This document shows, piece after piece, positions 25,755 to 35,991 of a stretch of DNA of 64,000 bases. The position numbers and the translations under genes were made by a program. This DNA is from Paraclostridium sordellii (lineage in GTDB: Bacteria > Bacillota > Clostridia > Peptostreptococcales > Peptostreptococcaceae): the NCBI RefSeq assembly GCF_000953675.1, contig NZ_LN679998.1, positions 1,635,911 to 1,699,910 of the forward strand, in the 5' to 3' direction. The notes under the pieces were generated by a model. It searched no databases. It was not told the origin of the DNA and saw nothing but the letters and a program-made list of their open reading frames with translations. Position 1 is the stretch's first letter, and the number at the start of each line of letters is the position of its first letter.

Positions 25755-27473
25755 ATGTCTTATAAAATGTCTGGTAAAAAATATGCAAGTATGTTTGGGC
25801 CTACAACTGGAGATAAAATCAGACTTGCTGATACAGATTTAATTATAGAAGTTGAGAAAGACTATACTGTTTATGGAGATGAAATAAAGTTTGGTGGAGG
25901 AAAAACCTTAAGAGATGGTATGGGCCAATGTGTTCATATTAATAGTGAAGAAGGGGCACTAGATTTAGTTATAACAAATGCACTTATAGTTGATAGTACA
26001 GGAATATTTAAAGCTGATATAGGAATAAAAAATGGGAATATAGTTGGAATAGGAAAATCAGGAAATCCAGATATTATGGATGGTGTAAATGAAAATATGA
26101 TAGTTGGTGCATCTACAGAAGCAATTTCAGCAGAAGGACTTATAGTTACTGCTGGTGGAATTGATACACATATTCATTTCATATCACCACAACAAGTAAA
26201 TACTGCACTATGTAGTGGTATAACCACAATGATAGGAGGAGGAACTGGTCCAGCTGATGGAAGTAATGCAACTACCTGCACTCCAGGTCCTTGGAATATA
26301 GAAAAAATGCTTAAAGCATCTGAAGAATATCCTATGAATATAGGTTTATTTGGAAAGGGAAACTGTTCAAGCGAAGAACCTTTAATAGAACAAATCAAAT
26401 CAGGAATAATAGGTCTTAAAATACATGAAGACTGGGGAGCCACTCCAAAAGTAATAGATACATGTCTCACAGTTGCTGATAAATATGATATTCAAGTCGC
26501 TATACATACAGATACCCTTAATGAAGGGGGATGTATAGAGGACACAATGAATGCAATAGCCGGAAGAACTATACACACGTTCCATACAGAAGGTGCGGGT
26601 GGTGGACATTCACCGGATATAATAAAAGCAGCATCATATGGCAACATATTGCCAGCCTCAACAAATCCAACTATGCCTTATACATTAAATACAATAGATG
26701 AACATTTAGATATGCTAATGGTATGCCATCATTTAGACAAAAAAATAGAAGAAGATGTAGCATTTGCAGATTCAAGAATACGTCCAGAAACAATAGCAGC
26801 AGAGGATATACTACAAGATTTAGGAGTATTCAGTATTATGAGTTCTGATTCTCAAGCAATGGGCAGAGTTGGTGAAGTCATAACTCGTACTTGGCAATCT
26901 GCACATAAAATGAAGAATCAACGTGGACATTTATCTGAAGATAATAAGGAAAATGATAATTATAGAGTTAAAAGATATATAGCCAAATATACTATAAATC
27001 CAGCTATTGCCCATGGTATATCAAATTATGTAGGATCAGTTGAAGAAGGTAAATTTGCAGATTTAGTTATTTGGAATCCTGCTTTCTTTGGAATTAAGCC
27101 AGATATAATACTTAAAGGTGGAATGATAATTGAAGCTAAAATGGGTGATCCTGGCGCTTCTATACCAACACCAGAGCCAATTATGTATAGATCTATGTTT
27201 GGAGCTCATGGAAGTGCAAAATACGATACATGCATTACCTTTGTATCAAAGGATGCATATGAAAATGGCGTTAAAGAGAAATTAAATCTACAAAAGAAAA
27301 TTTTACCGGTTGAAAATTGTAGAAATATAGGTAAAAAGGATATGGTATTAAATAATGCTACACCAGAGATTACGGTTGATCCTGAAAGTTATACTGTTAA
27401 AGCAGATGGTATACTTTTAACATGCGAACCAGCAGAAAAACTACCTTTAGCACAGTTATATAACTTATTTTAA
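25755..27473 (+). CDS. ureC: urease subunit alpha (catalytic)
   Basis: A 572-residue catalytic subunit. The nickel ligands are in place with an offset of +5 from Klebsiella numbering: His139 and His141 (THIHF), the carbamylated Lys222 (GLKIHEDW), His251, His277 and Asp365. The flap holds Cys324-His325-His326 (MVCHHLDKK). All catalytic residues are intact, so active enzyme is expected once the accessory proteins insert nickel. It follows ureB by 26 bases with AGGAGG. Confidence 0.98.
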   Translation: MSYKMSGKKYASMFGPTTGDKIRLADTDLIIEVEKDYTVYGDEIKFGGGKTLRDGMGQCVHINSEEGALDLVITNALIVDSTGIFKADIGIKNGNIVGIGKSGNPDIMDGVNENMIVGASTEAISAEGLIVTAGGIDTHIHFISPQQVNTALCSGITTMIGGGTGPADGSNATTCTPGPWNIEKMLKASEEYPMNIGLFGKGNCSSEEPLIEQIKSGIIGLKIHEDWGATPKVIDTCLTVADKYDIQVAIHTDTLNEGGCIEDTMNAIAGRTIHTFHTEGAGGGHSPDIIKAASYGNILPASTNPTMPYTLNTIDEHLDMLMVCHHLDKKIEEDVAFADSRIRPETIAAEDILQDLGVFSIMSSDSQAMGRVGEVITRTWQSAHKMKNQRGHLSEDNKENDNYRVKRYIAKYTINPAIAHGISNYVGSVEEGKFADLVIWNPAFFGIKPDIILKGGMIIEAKMGDPGASIPTPEPIMYRSMFGAHGSAKYDTCITFVSKDAYENGVKEKLNLQKKILPVENCRNIGKKDMVLNNATPEITVDPESYTVKADGILLTCEPAEKLPLAQLYNLF

Positions 27474-27543
27474 AAAGTAAAACTAATAGGTCTATCTATG
27501 ATTTAATTTTTAAAAAAATTTATATACAGGAAGGTGGATGTAT

Positions 27544-28029
27544 ATGCTAGGGGTTTGTTTATTGTATGTAGGTATGGTACTTATAAATAACGGGATAACA
27601 AGACTTTATAAGATAGATGGAAAGTCTTCTTCTATAATGAATATATTTACAGGTCTTCTATCAATAGTGATAAATATTATTTCACTCGTAAAAGGAGATT
27701 ACTATTCAGCAGGAACAGGACTATTATTTGGATTTACATATTTATTTGTTGCAATAAATGGAATTTATAAATTAGACCAAAGACCTTTTGGCTGGTATAG
27801 CTTATTTGTTGCAATAAATACAGTTCCATTTGCAATTGTTGATTATAATAATGGAGACTGGAAGATGACTACAATATGGCTACTATGGGGAATTCTATGG
27901 TTTACAGGATTTTTAGAAAATGTCTGTAAGAAGAATCTAGAAAAATATGTACCTTACTTATCTATATTTGAGGGTATATTTACAGGTTGGATTCCAGGAT
28001 TATTAATGATTTTAAATATATGGAATTAA
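27544..28029 (+). CDS. ureI: UreI/AmiS-family urea channel
   Basis: A 161-residue membrane protein of the AmiS/UreI family with six helices (MLGVCLLYVGMVLINNGI, SIMNIFTGLLSIVINI, GTGLLFGFTYLFVAI, WYSLFVAINTVPFAI, WLLWGILWFTGFLE, GIFTGWIPGLLMIL). It lets urea cross the membrane. ATG 27544 fits AGGAAGGTGG and the family N-terminus better than ATG 27538. The place between ureC and ureE ties urea entry to urease; in Helicobacter a related channel is acid-gated. Gating here is unknown. Confidence 0.92.
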   Translation: MLGVCLLYVGMVLINNGITRLYKIDGKSSSIMNIFTGLLSIVINIISLVKGDYYSAGTGLLFGFTYLFVAINGIYKLDQRPFGWYSLFVAINTVPFAIVDYNNGDWKMTTIWLLWGILWFTGFLENVCKKNLEKYVPYLSIFEGIFTGWIPGLLMILNIWN

Positions 28030-28079
28030 GAATTTTTGATTTAATATAAGGTTTTATATAAAAAGGAGGAAAATTAGAT

Positions 28080-28550
28080 ATGTTAGTAGAAAAAGTGATA
28101 GGGAAAATAAGTGATACAAAGTTTACAGGTAAAAAAGTAGATTATATTGATATAGAGTGGCATGAAGCCTTTAAAAAGTTACATAAAAAAATTAGCAGAA
28201 ATGGTTTAGAAGTAGGTATTAAATTAGACAATGATATATTAACTAGAGGCCTTAGACAAGGAGATATATTAGGAATAAATGAGGATACTATAATCGCAGT
28301 AAACATACCTCATACAAAATCTTTAGTAATCAATGTAGATAATCCTACCTTAATACCTAAGGTGTGTTATGAAATTGGAAATAAACATGCTACTTTATTT
28401 AGAGGAGAAACTGATAATCAATTTATAACAATATTTGATGAGCCTATGAAAATTATGCTAGAAAAGTTAGGAGTATCAGTTGAAGAAAAAGAAGTGAAAT
28501 TTGATTTTGAAAAAAGTATTTCATCATCTATTAACAACCATCACCATTAA
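28080..28550 (+). CDS. ureE: urease accessory protein UreE (nickel chaperone)
   Basis: A 156-residue UreE with an N-terminal peptide-binding domain (LTRGLRQGDILG) and a C-terminal metal domain (YEIGNKHATLF) containing the conserved interface His. The tail ends in NNHHH, a short His cluster for extra nickel. It supplies nickel to UreG during urease maturation. Strong AAGGAGG upstream. Confidence 0.95.
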   Translation: MLVEKVIGKISDTKFTGKKVDYIDIEWHEAFKKLHKKISRNGLEVGIKLDNDILTRGLRQGDILGINEDTIIAVNIPHTKSLVINVDNPTLIPKVCYEIGNKHATLFRGETDNQFITIFDEPMKIMLEKLGVSVEEKEVKFDFEKSISSSINNHHH

Positions 28551-28575
28551 GGTTTAATCTTTGAGGTGAATAAAT

Positions 28576-29277
28576 ATGAATAAGACTATAGATAAGAATA
28601 TATTTCTTTTATTACAAATTAATGATGCTTTATTTCCAATAGGTGCTTATAGTCACTCTTATGGATTAGAAACTTATATACAAAAAAATATAGTAAAAGA
28701 CATAGATACAGTTTTTAAATATCTTAGATGTAACTTAAAAACTAATATTCTATATACTGAGCTTTTATCTATATCCTTAGCTTATGATTATGCTGAGGAT
28801 AATAAATCAAATGAAATAATTAGACTTGAAGAAATAATAAATGCTAGCAAAATACCTAGCGAAATAAGATTAGCATCCCAGAAGCTAGGATCTAGATTTA
28901 TTAAAACCGTAGAAGCAATAGAAATAAATACTAAGAGTCAAATATTTAACAATTATATAAAAGCCAGCAAAGAAATACAACCAACTCATGCGGTGGCATA
29001 TGGAGTATTTTGTTCAGCAGTAGGAATAGAAAAGATGAAGGCTATAGAAGGATTTTTATATTCATATACATCATCGACTATTACTACTTGTGTAAAATCT
29101 ATTCCACTTAGCCAAACACATGGTCAAAGATTATTATACAAAAGTTATGAAATATTTGAAGAGATACTTAGTATACTACCAAGTCTTACATTAAAAGACT
29201 TATGTATATCAACACCAGGTTTTGATATTAGGTGTATGCAACATGAAACACTTTATTCAAGATTATACATGTCATAA
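28576..29277 (+). CDS. ureF: urease accessory protein UreF
   Basis: A 233-residue all-helical accessory protein. Hallmarks are the [17 protein letters not shown] segment near the N-terminus and [15 protein letters not shown] towards the C-terminus. UreF forms the UreDFG complex on apo-urease and acts on the GTPase UreG. Located 25 bases after ureE. Confidence 0.95.
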   Translation: MNKTIDKNIFLLLQINDALFPIGAYSHSYGLETYIQKNIVKDIDTVFKYLRCNLKTNILYTELLSISLAYDYAEDNKSNEIIRLEEIINASKIPSEIRLASQKLGSRFIKTVEAIEINTKSQIFNNYIKASKEIQPTHAVAYGVFCSAVGIEKMKAIEGFLYSYTSSTITTCVKSIPLSQTHGQRLLYKSYEIFEEILSILPSLTLKDLCISTPGFDIRCMQHETLYSRLYMS

Positions 29278-29294
29278 TAGGGAGGATATTTAAT

Positions 29295-29906
29295 ATGTCA
29301 TATGTAAAAATAGGAGTAGCAGGTCCAGTAGGTTCAGGGAAAACTGCATTAATAGAATGTTTGATAAGACTTATGAGTAAGGAATACAGTATAGGCGTTA
29401 TAACTAACGATATATATACAAAGGAAGATGCTGAGTTTTTATCAAAAAATAGTATACTTCCAAGAGAGAGAATAATAGGGGTTGAGACTGGAGGATGTCC
29501 CCATACAGCAATTCGTGAAGATGCATCTATGAACTTGGAAGCTGTAGATGAATTATCTGAAAAATTTCCAGATTTAGATATTATATTTATTGAAAGTGGT
29601 GGAGATAATTTATCAGCTACATTTAGTCCAGAGTTATCAGATGCAACTATTTTTGTAATAGATGTTGCAGAAGGAGATAAAATACCTAGAAAAGGTGGAC
29701 CCGGCATTACTCGCTCCGACTTATTAGTAATAAATAAAATTGACCTAGCTCCATACGTTGGAGCTGATTTATCAGTTATGGATAGGGATTCGAGAAAAAT
29801 GAGAAAAGAGAAACCTTTTATGTTTACAAATATAAGAGGTTTAGAAGGTGTTGATAAAATAGTAGACTGGATAAAAAGTAATGTTTTACTTGAGGGACTA
29901 AAGTAG
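29295..29906 (+). CDS. ureG: urease accessory GTPase UreG
   Basis: A 203-residue SIMIBI GTPase with P-loop GPVGSGKT at residues 10-17, the [17 protein letters not shown] nickel-binding motif (Cys-Pro-His), ESGGDNLS and the NKIDLA base-recognition motif. It uses GTP to load nickel into urease. AGGAGG upstream at 29281; it ends two bases before ureD. Confidence 0.97.
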   Translation: MSYVKIGVAGPVGSGKTALIECLIRLMSKEYSIGVITNDIYTKEDAEFLSKNSILPRERIIGVETGGCPHTAIREDASMNLEAVDELSEKFPDLDIIFIESGGDNLSATFSPELSDATIFVIDVAEGDKIPRKGGPGITRSDLLVINKIDLAPYVGADLSVMDRDSRKMRKEKPFMFTNIRGLEGVDKIVDWIKSNVLLEGLK

Positions 29907-29907
29907 T

Positions 29908-30714
29908 ATGAACTGTATAAGCAATAAGTATATAAAAACTTCAAAAGTAAACATAACGACATTAAATAAGTATGGGAAAACTATACTTGATGATATTTAC
30001 TTTACTGCACCATTTAAAGTATCACAACCCTTTTACAAAGAGGATAATTCTATAAAAGTTATTATTATGTCTTCATCAGCTGGTATTATGGCAGGGGACA
30101 TACAGGAATATAATATAACTGTAGAGGATAACACAAATATAGAAGTTACATCTCAGTCTTATGAAAAAATTCATAAAATGGAAGAAGGAGATGCACATAG
30201 AAAATGTAATATTATTGTTGGAAGTAATAGTTTGTTAAAGTATAAACCTCTTCCAACGATTCCTTTTAAGGACTCTGCTTTTAATAGTAATATGAGCATA
30301 ACCTTAAAAGATAAGTCATCAAGACTTATACTTATAGATATTATAAGTTGTGGAAGAGTTGCTTTTGGTGAAAGCTTTGAATATAAATATTATAAATCCT
30401 ACACTGAGGTAAAATGCTGTGATAAATTAGTTTATATTGATAATACTTTTTATGATTCTTCTATTATAGATTTAAGTAATTTCGGTATGTTTGAAGGATA
30501 TAGCCATTTAGCAAATATGTTAATATGTAACTTTGGTGATCCTATTGAAAAATTAGATTTAGTAAGAGTCATTATAGAAAATAATGAAGATATAAATGGA
30601 GGTGCTACCTTAACTCAAAGTAAGGATATAAGTATAAAAGTTTTTGGATATAGTGCACAGAAGCTTATAAGTGTAAGTGAAGAGATAAGTGAAATTTTTG
30701 AAAATATATACTAA
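29908..30714 (+). CDS. ureD: urease accessory protein UreD/UreH
   Basis: A 268-residue UreD with the APFKVSQPFY opening, the SSSAGIMAGDIQEYNI core and the QSYEKIHKM segment. It binds apo-urease and forms the nickel tunnel with UreF. It is the last gene of the operon, which matches ureABC(I)EFGD orders in other Gram-positives. The stop is followed by ~170 bases with small hairpins and then a strong bidirectional terminator. Confidence 0.95.
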   Translation: MNCISNKYIKTSKVNITTLNKYGKTILDDIYFTAPFKVSQPFYKEDNSIKVIIMSSSAGIMAGDIQEYNITVEDNTNIEVTSQSYEKIHKMEEGDAHRKCNIIVGSNSLLKYKPLPTIPFKDSAFNSNMSITLKDKSSRLILIDIISCGRVAFGESFEYKYYKSYTEVKCCDKLVYIDNTFYDSSIIDLSNFGMFEGYSHLANMLICNFGDPIEKLDLVRVIIENNEDINGGATLTQSKDISIKVFGYSAQKLISVSEEISEIFENIY

Positions 30715-30884
30715 ATCTGATATACCAAATAAATAAAGTTTATTTTATTCTAAAATAGCAACTAGCATCTAGCAATTAAAAATACATTCTAAATGTATAA
30801 ACCACTACGCTAGGAAACAGTAAGTTAAAATAAGAATCATAAAAATACCGAAATTATAAGATTTAAAGCGATATATTATAAATT

Positions 30885-30932
30885 ATTATTAAAGCTATGG
30901 ATCCACAATTGTGATTCCATAGCTTTAATAAT
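30885..30932. terminator. bidirectional terminator between ureD and merR
   Basis: Sixteen-base arms 30885-30900 and 30917-30932 with an inner CACAATTGTG palindrome. It serves the convergent urease and merR transcripts. Confidence 0.85.
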
Positions 30933-31746
30933 TTACTTGTATAGATATTTTTATAATAAAATCATCGTTATTTTTACTTACTACCTCATCAAATATTACA
31001 TCTGAATAAGAATCACCAATTATACATAAATCATTAGCTTCAATAAATTTCACCAATTTTTTATATAAAATTGGTGTTTTATCAAAATACCCTTTAATAT
31101 ATCCAACTGCGTATAGTCCCTTAGGCTTTACAATTATATTTTCATTAGAATCATCTCTATTAACCTTAGTATAGTAATAATCATAGCCAGTATAATCCTT
31201 TTTATGTAATTTATAACGGCTTATAATAATGCCTAGTGGGTAGCCTATGTATAAATCATTTTTATAACAATAATCTAGATGATCCAGATAACAATTTAAA
31301 TCATAGGAATCATAACTAATGTTTACTGGCTTACTAAGTAGTAGATACTCTTCATCTTGTTCTTCAACTATTATATCAGTATTAAAACTTTCACCTTCTT
31401 TAATAAGGTTAATTTTATTAAAAAGTATTTCTTGTTTTCTTCTTAAACTATTTATTTCTTTTTCGATTTCTTCATATTTATTTCTAAAAAGATTTAAGAT
31501 TCTTTCTGGATTTCTATTATCCATTAAATTTTTAATATCTTTAAGAGGCATACCTATTTCTTTTAAAGTATATATAACACTAAATAAATCTAACTGATAC
31601 TCAGAATAGTATCTATAGCCATTATCTTCTACTTTCTCAGGTTTAAAAAGTCCTATTTCGTCATAGTGAAATAAAGTTTTTTTATTTATTTTAAATAGCT
31701 TAGCAAATTCTCCTGTAGAAAAATATCTTTTTTCATTTATACTCAT
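30925..31746 (-). CDS. MerR-family regulator (BmrR-like)
   Basis: A 273-residue protein with an N-terminal MerR helix-turn-helix (STGEFAKLFKINKKTLFHYDE, where the family usually has LxHYDxxGL), a long coiled-coil linker (residues ~75-115) and a GyrI-like C-terminal domain that would bind a drug. It lies divergent to a MATE efflux gene, and a classic MerR promoter with a 19-base spacer sits between them. It therefore likely activates the pump on drug binding. Confidence 0.9.
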   Translation of the reverse strand: MSINEKRYFSTGEFAKLFKINKKTLFHYDEIGLFKPEKVEDNGYRYYSEYQLDLFSVIYTLKEIGMPLKDIKNLMDNRNPERILNLFRNKYEEIEKEINSLRRKQEILFNKINLIKEGESFNTDIIVEEQDEEYLLLSKPVNISYDSYDLNCYLDHLDYCYKNDLYIGYPLGIIISRYKLHKKDYTGYDYYYTKVNRDDSNENIIVKPKGLYAVGYIKGYFDKTPILYKKLVKFIEANDLCIIGDSYSDVIFDEVVSKNNDDFIIKISIQVNY

Positions 31747-31763
31747 TTTTATTATTCTCCTTA

Positions 31764-31794
31764 TTGACTATCCTGTAACAGGATACTTTATTAT
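31764..31794 (+). promoter_or_regulatory. MerR-type promoter of the MATE gene
   Basis: TTGACT (31764-31769), a 19-base spacer, TATTAT (31789-31794). The overlong spacer holds a perfect dyad TATCCTGT-A-ACAGGATA (31769-31785). This is the form that MerR proteins bind and untwist. Confidence 0.88.
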
Positions 31795-31828
31795 ATATTA
31801 GTGAAATAAATATATCAAGGAGGTAATG

Positions 31829-33184
31829 ATGAGTAATTCATTAGAAAATAAGATAAGCTTGACATCTTTAATTAAATATACATTTCCAACAGTTGTTATG
31901 ATGGTATTTTTCTCGTTGAGTACAATCATAGATGGAATTTTTGTATCTAGATATGTTGGGGCAAATGCATTATCTGCAACTAATATTGTTTACCCTGTAA
32001 TAAATATTTTAATAGGTATAAGTGTAATGTTTGCAACTGGGGGAAATGCCATTGTAGCAAAATTTATGGGGGAAGGAAAAAATCAAGAAGCTAAAGAAAC
32101 TTTTACCCTTATTACATTAAGTGCATTAACAACTGGATTGATAGTAGCGGTATTATCTATTATATTTATAAAGGATATAATTTACGCTTTAGGAGCAACT
32201 GATAGTTTATATAAAAATTGTTATGATTATTTAGTTGTATTTTTAATTTTTGCACCTGTTATGATATCAAAACTGTTTTTTGATTATTTCTTAGTTACAG
32301 CAGGAGTGCCAAAATTAGGTCTTATAAGTTCAGTATCAGGAGGTATAATAAATATTATTTTAGACTATTTATTTATAGTTGAATTTAAAATGGGAGCATT
32401 AGGAGCAGCACTTGCTACTTGTATAAGCTATGCACTTCCTGCAATGGTTGGAGTTATTTATTTTTTAAGAAAAAGTAATGTCTTATGCTTTATAAAGCCT
32501 AAATTTAATATGAAATTGATTTTAGATAGCTGTATGAATGGATCTAGTGAAATGGTAACTCAAATGTCAGGTGCAGTTACAACATTTTTATATAATGCAG
32601 CAATGCTTAAGTTTTTAGGTGAAGATGGTGTAGCTTCTATAACAATAATAATTTATGTTCAGTTTTTATTAAACTCAGCTTATATAGGATTTACTTCAGG
32701 TGTATCACCTCGTATAAGCTATAATTATGGTAGTAAGGATGATGAACAGTTAAGAAAAATAGTAAAATATAGCTTTACGATTGTATCTGTATTTGCAGTT
32801 TTTATCTTTATATCATCCAGGTCTTTTTCAAATATTATAATAAGTATGTTTTCATCAAAAGGAACTGAATTATATGATATAACTTTCAATGGATTTATGA
32901 TATTTTCATTTAATTTCTTAGTTGTTGGCATAAATATTTTTACTTCTGGAATGTTTACGGCATTTTCAAATGGTAAGATATCTGCAATGCTTTCTATTCT
33001 TAGAACGTTTATACTATTTACTATAGGTATTATAACTTTACCAAGCTTTTTAGGTGTAAATGGTGTATGGATGGTTGTTCCATTTGCTGAGTTCACAACG
33101 TTTATAATTTCTATGGTATTTATAAATAGATATAAAAAAATCTATATGTATGGCAAAAAAGATGAAAGTTTAAATTTAGCATAA
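31829..33184 (+). CDS. MATE-family efflux pump
   Basis: A 451-residue MATE transporter with ~12 helices in two halves; typical segments are the IDGIFVSRYVGANALSA motif near residue 35 and GMFTAFSNGKISAM in the C-half. It exports cationic drugs or dyes with Na+ or H+. AAGGAGG at 31817-31823 suits ATG 31829 better than ATG 31826. The MerR dyad promoter upstream implies induction by its own substrates. Confidence 0.92.
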   Translation: MSNSLENKISLTSLIKYTFPTVVMMVFFSLSTIIDGIFVSRYVGANALSATNIVYPVINILIGISVMFATGGNAIVAKFMGEGKNQEAKETFTLITLSALTTGLIVAVLSIIFIKDIIYALGATDSLYKNCYDYLVVFLIFAPVMISKLFFDYFLVTAGVPKLGLISSVSGGIINIILDYLFIVEFKMGALGAALATCISYALPAMVGVIYFLRKSNVLCFIKPKFNMKLILDSCMNGSSEMVTQMSGAVTTFLYNAAMLKFLGEDGVASITIIIYVQFLLNSAYIGFTSGVSPRISYNYGSKDDEQLRKIVKYSFTIVSVFAVFIFISSRSFSNIIISMFSSKGTELYDITFNGFMIFSFNFLVVGINIFTSGMFTAFSNGKISAMLSILRTFILFTIGIITLPSFLGVNGVWMVVPFAEFTTFIISMVFINRYKKIYMYGKKDESLNLA

Positions 33185-33216
33185 TATATATTTCAATTGA
33201 ATAATTTTAAATTATT

Positions 33217-33253
33217 GCTCTTACTTATACTAAGGTGTAGGTGAGAGCTTTTT
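33217..33253 (+). terminator. intrinsic terminator
   Basis: GCTCTTAC pairs with GTGAGAGC around a 16-base loop, followed by T. Confidence 0.75.
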
Positions 33254-33340
33254 ATATGAAATTATAGTATAATCAGGTTATAAGTATATTAAATTATAAA
33301 ACTTGGTAAAATATATACATAATTAAAAAAGGAGAAGTTT

Positions 33341-33649
33341 ATGAGAAAATATACTTTTAATACTAGAGAAGAAGTTGTAGAGTTTTTAGAAAAGCATAAT
33401 TTTAAATACTATATCCCAAGAGTAGAAGAGTACATGAGCGCTATTAAAGATGACCTTAAATCTTATTATGTAGAGCTATCTGATTCTGGTGAAGTAAAAA
33501 ACTGTGGAATTATATCTATAACGGGTGGAGCAGAACTTAAGGAAAATTTTTTTGATTTTAATAAGATTAATGAATTTAAAAATACTGCTTACAATAGACA
33601 ATATAGAGAACAGAAATATAAAGAAGGAATTGAAAATGATTATTTTTAA
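33341..33649 (+). CDS. uncharacterised small protein
   Basis: I do not recognise this 102-residue soluble protein. It has a predicted helix at the start (TREEVVEFLEKHNFKYYI), a beta-rich middle (YYVELSDSGEVKNCGIISIT) and a charged Tyr-rich C-terminus. It has a good site (AAGGAGAAG) and stands alone between the MATE gene and a convergent peptidase. Codon usage matches its neighbours, so it is probably a real gene. Confidence 0.65.
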   Translation: MRKYTFNTREEVVEFLEKHNFKYYIPRVEEYMSAIKDDLKSYYVELSDSGEVKNCGIISITGGAELKENFFDFNKINEFKNTAYNRQYREQKYKEGIENDYF

Positions 33650-33710
33650 ATTAGTATCATAAAATATAATCTTTAAGTTATAACTAATTCAACTTTACTA
33701 TAATAAATAA

Positions 33711-33753
33711 AAAAACTAGCTAGTTGAAATAGTATATTCCATTAGCTAGTTTT
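33711..33753. terminator. bidirectional terminator
   Basis: AAAACTAGCTA and TAGCTAGTTTT flank a 20-base loop between convergent genes. Confidence 0.8.
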
Positions 33754-33786
33754 CTTATATTTTTAAAGTTTATAGTATTATGTAAT

Positions 33787-34626
33787 TTACAATTTACTAA
33801 TTTTCCATAGATTCCTTGTTTCTTTAAGAAATACATCAACATCCCAAGATTTTGAAGAGTTATATTTACTGTTTGGATCATTGATTTTTATTTTCCCATC
33901 ACTAGTTAAACCAGTCAATACAAGAAAATGACCTGTTGAAGTAAAAGTATCAGGACCAACTGTTACAATAATTGGATTACCAGCTTCTAATGTTGATAAA
34001 ATAGAAGACTTACTTAAAGATAATTCTTGACTATCTAAACCAAAGTGTCTAGCACCTGTAGATATTAGGCTCCAGCTAGAACCTACCCCTTCGACATAAA
34101 ACCCATTATCATAGGCATAATTACTAACAACTAATGGATTAATATCAGTATTTCCAGTAAGTCCAACAGCAACCATTGATAAAGAGGTTGGAGCACAACC
34201 AGCAACAGCTATATAGTCATCTCCATATTTATCATATCCCCATTTTTCATCCCATTGTAAAAATAATGGAATTTCACCAGATTTATAATAATCTTTTATA
34301 GAAATACTTTTTTTATTTTTTTGTAAATGATCAGGATAATCATATACAAAATCCACCGTTTCTATATTCTTACTTAGTAATTCTAAAAGCTCACTAGGAT
34401 ATTTATCTATATTTTTTAATATAGAATTGATTTTAGAATTTGAATAAGCTTGTTTTTCTAAATTGTTAATAATTTCATTTCTTGTAATTAAAAAATATTT
34501 ATTACTAGATTTATTTAAACTTATTTTTGAAAAAGTAATATAGATTAAAAATAATACTATAGTAGATAATATTATAACAACTCCTATACTAAATTTCTTT
34601 TTATACACGTTAATATTATGATTCAT
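33787..34626 (-). CDS. membrane-anchored C39-like cysteine peptidase
   Basis: A 279-residue protein with one N-terminal membrane helix (residues ~12-33), a ~90-residue linker and a C-terminal papain-like C39_2 domain. The probable catalytic Cys144 is in AGCAPTSLSMV, His233 in STGHFLVL, and Asn/Asp at 249-250 in INDPNS. The domain faces outward. ATG 34626 is chosen because GGAGG stands before it; the upstream ATG overlaps that site. It may trim peptides or act on the wall. It is not linked to an ABC exporter, so it is not a bacteriocin-type C39. Confidence 0.82.
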   Translation of the reverse strand: MNHNINVYKKKFSIGVVIILSTIVLFLIYITFSKISLNKSSNKYFLITRNEIINNLEKQAYSNSKINSILKNIDKYPSELLELLSKNIETVDFVYDYPDHLQKNKKSISIKDYYKSGEIPLFLQWDEKWGYDKYGDDYIAVAGCAPTSLSMVAVGLTGNTDINPLVVSNYAYDNGFYVEGVGSSWSLISTGARHFGLDSQELSLSKSSILSTLEAGNPIIVTVGPDTFTSTGHFLVLTGLTSDGKIKINDPNSKYNSSKSWDVDVFLKETRNLWKISKL

Positions 34627-34843
34627 AAAAACCTCCATTTTGATTTATTAAAATTGTCATTTAAGAAAAACTAAAAAGTTTTAATTTATAAATTGATTAT
34701 AGAGTTTAAATATTACACAAATTTAAATTAAATCTTAAGTTTTCTTAAGTTTTAAAAATGAGTTTAATAATATAAAGTTTTATATAAAAAGAAAATCAAT
34801 AAATTTTTAAAGTTTTAAATTATAGGAATAATATTTACAGGAG

Positions 34844-35175
34844 TGGTTAATATATAATCAGATAGTTAATTAAATTTAATTATCAACCAACACTTACTAT
34901 TAAAAATCTTGATGATATTTAAGCTTTTTAATAGTATCTTTGGAAGTGATGGCGACTAGATATTTGAAAAAATATCATATTAAATATACTGAGTTTAATA
35001 GATTTCCTCAGTCTATTAGGGTGCAGATAGCTTCAGTATAATACCCAAAGATTAGAACATAGGCTTAATTGCAAACTATATTTAATAAAAGTCATAGAGG
35101 ATAAGGATGTAATTTATTTTACTCCTTGAAAAAGCACTGAATTTGAAGGCTTAGACTATCAAATCAGTGCTTTTT
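34844..35175 (+). ncRNA. ~330-nt structured RNA, copy 1
   Basis: This stretch has no reading frame and is repeated at 36177-36509 with nearly equal length. Shared parts are TATAAT near the start (34853), the block ATCTTTGG before an AAGTG arm (34936-34948), TTTCCTCA, TAATACCCAAAG, TTGCAAACT, and a 3' part ending in an intrinsic terminator. Predicted stems are GATAGTTAA/TTAATTATC (34861-34884), CACTT/AAGTG, an 11-bp ACTATTAAAAA/TTTTTAATAGT, and GATATTT/AAATATC. No protein gene follows on this strand, so it looks free-standing. I cannot place it in a known family. Confidence 0.75.
35129..35175 (+). terminator. terminator of RNA copy 1
   Basis: AAAAAGCACTGA pairs with TCAGTGCTTTTT and is extended by TTTGA/TCAAA after a one-base bulge. 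Confidence 0.88.
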
Positions 35176-35232
35176 ATTGTATAAACAAAGTATTATTTTA
35201 TCTTTATAAATATATTTAAATTATTTTACGTT

Positions 35233-35991
35233 TTATAGTTTTTTACCTACACAAGCCATATAAATTACAAATTCATCTACTCCATCTAAATCTAGCATGT
35301 TATCAATTATATCTTGATCATAAATTCCAATAGCACAAGTACCATGGTTAAGAGATTCAGAAGCTATGTAAAGATTTTGACAAACATGCCCAATATCTAT
35401 AAGTATTTTTTTATGTGCAGTTATATTAAATTTATGCTCACTTCTATATGGAATACAGCTCCAAGCAAATACAACAGCACTTTTAGATACAAAACCTTGA
35501 ACAAAAGGCTGATTTGGAGTTGCTTTATCTATTGCATCATCTACATTGTTTAAAGATTTTATAAGTAAAAGTTTATGTTCTAGAGGTAAATATCTATAAA
35601 CTCCACATTTTAAATTTTCAACATTATTTATTATTAAATATGTTTCAAAAGGATGAGTACAGCCAGCAGAAGGTACTGTTCTTAATGCACTTGATTTGTC
35701 TTTTACAGTTTGGATTCCTTGAGTAGCCCAAAGTAAATATGAAAGTTCTGCTAAAGTTATTTTTTCATTACTATACTTTCTTACACTTCTTCTATCATTT
35801 ATACAATCTAGTATATTAGGTTTAACTAAAATGTCTTTATCTACAGAAGGCAATTCTATTAACTCAGAATTTGAATTATACTCTTTTTGAAAAGAAGGGG
35901 CAGGTATTCCCTTTTGCTTGTCAGTTTTTATTTGTTTTAGTATTTCAAAATCCGCTTTGAAAAACTCTCTGTTTTGTGAAATTTTATCCAT
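35233..35991 (-). CDS. SagB/ThcOx-type nitroreductase-fold oxidoreductase
   Basis: A 252-residue FMN-binding oxidoreductase with the DRRSVRKYSNEKITLAELSY opening of the nitroreductase fold, LRTVPSAGCTHPFETYLI of SagB-like dehydrogenases, and a NLYIASESLNHGTCAIG flavin-loop segment. SagB enzymes oxidise azoline rings in peptide toxins, but no SagC/SagD/YcaO partner is nearby, so this is a stand-alone member of unknown substrate. It lies on the minus strand between two copies of the structured RNA. Start at 35991 with AAGGAGA. Confidence 0.86.
   Translation of the reverse strand: MDKISQNREFFKADFEILKQIKTDKQKGIPAPSFQKEYNSNSELIELPSVDKDILVKPNILDCINDRRSVRKYSNEKITLAELSYLLWATQGIQTVKDKSSALRTVPSAGCTHPFETYLIINNVENLKCGVYRYLPLEHKLLLIKSLNNVDDAIDKATPNQPFVQGFVSKSAVVFAWSCIPYRSEHKFNITAHKKILIDIGHVCQNLYIASESLNHGTCAIGIYDQDIIDNMLDLDGVDEFVIYMACVGKKL

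Noticed and set aside
27531-27543. ureI start at ATG 27538
   Set aside because: The codon overlaps the ribosome site. ATG 27544 has normal spacing and fits the family N-terminus.
30715-30884. Possible structured RNA after ureD (CTAGC...GCTAG, ATACATT/AAATGTAT)
   Set aside because: The stems are short, there is no second copy and no terminator of its own. AT-rich sequence often gives such pairings.
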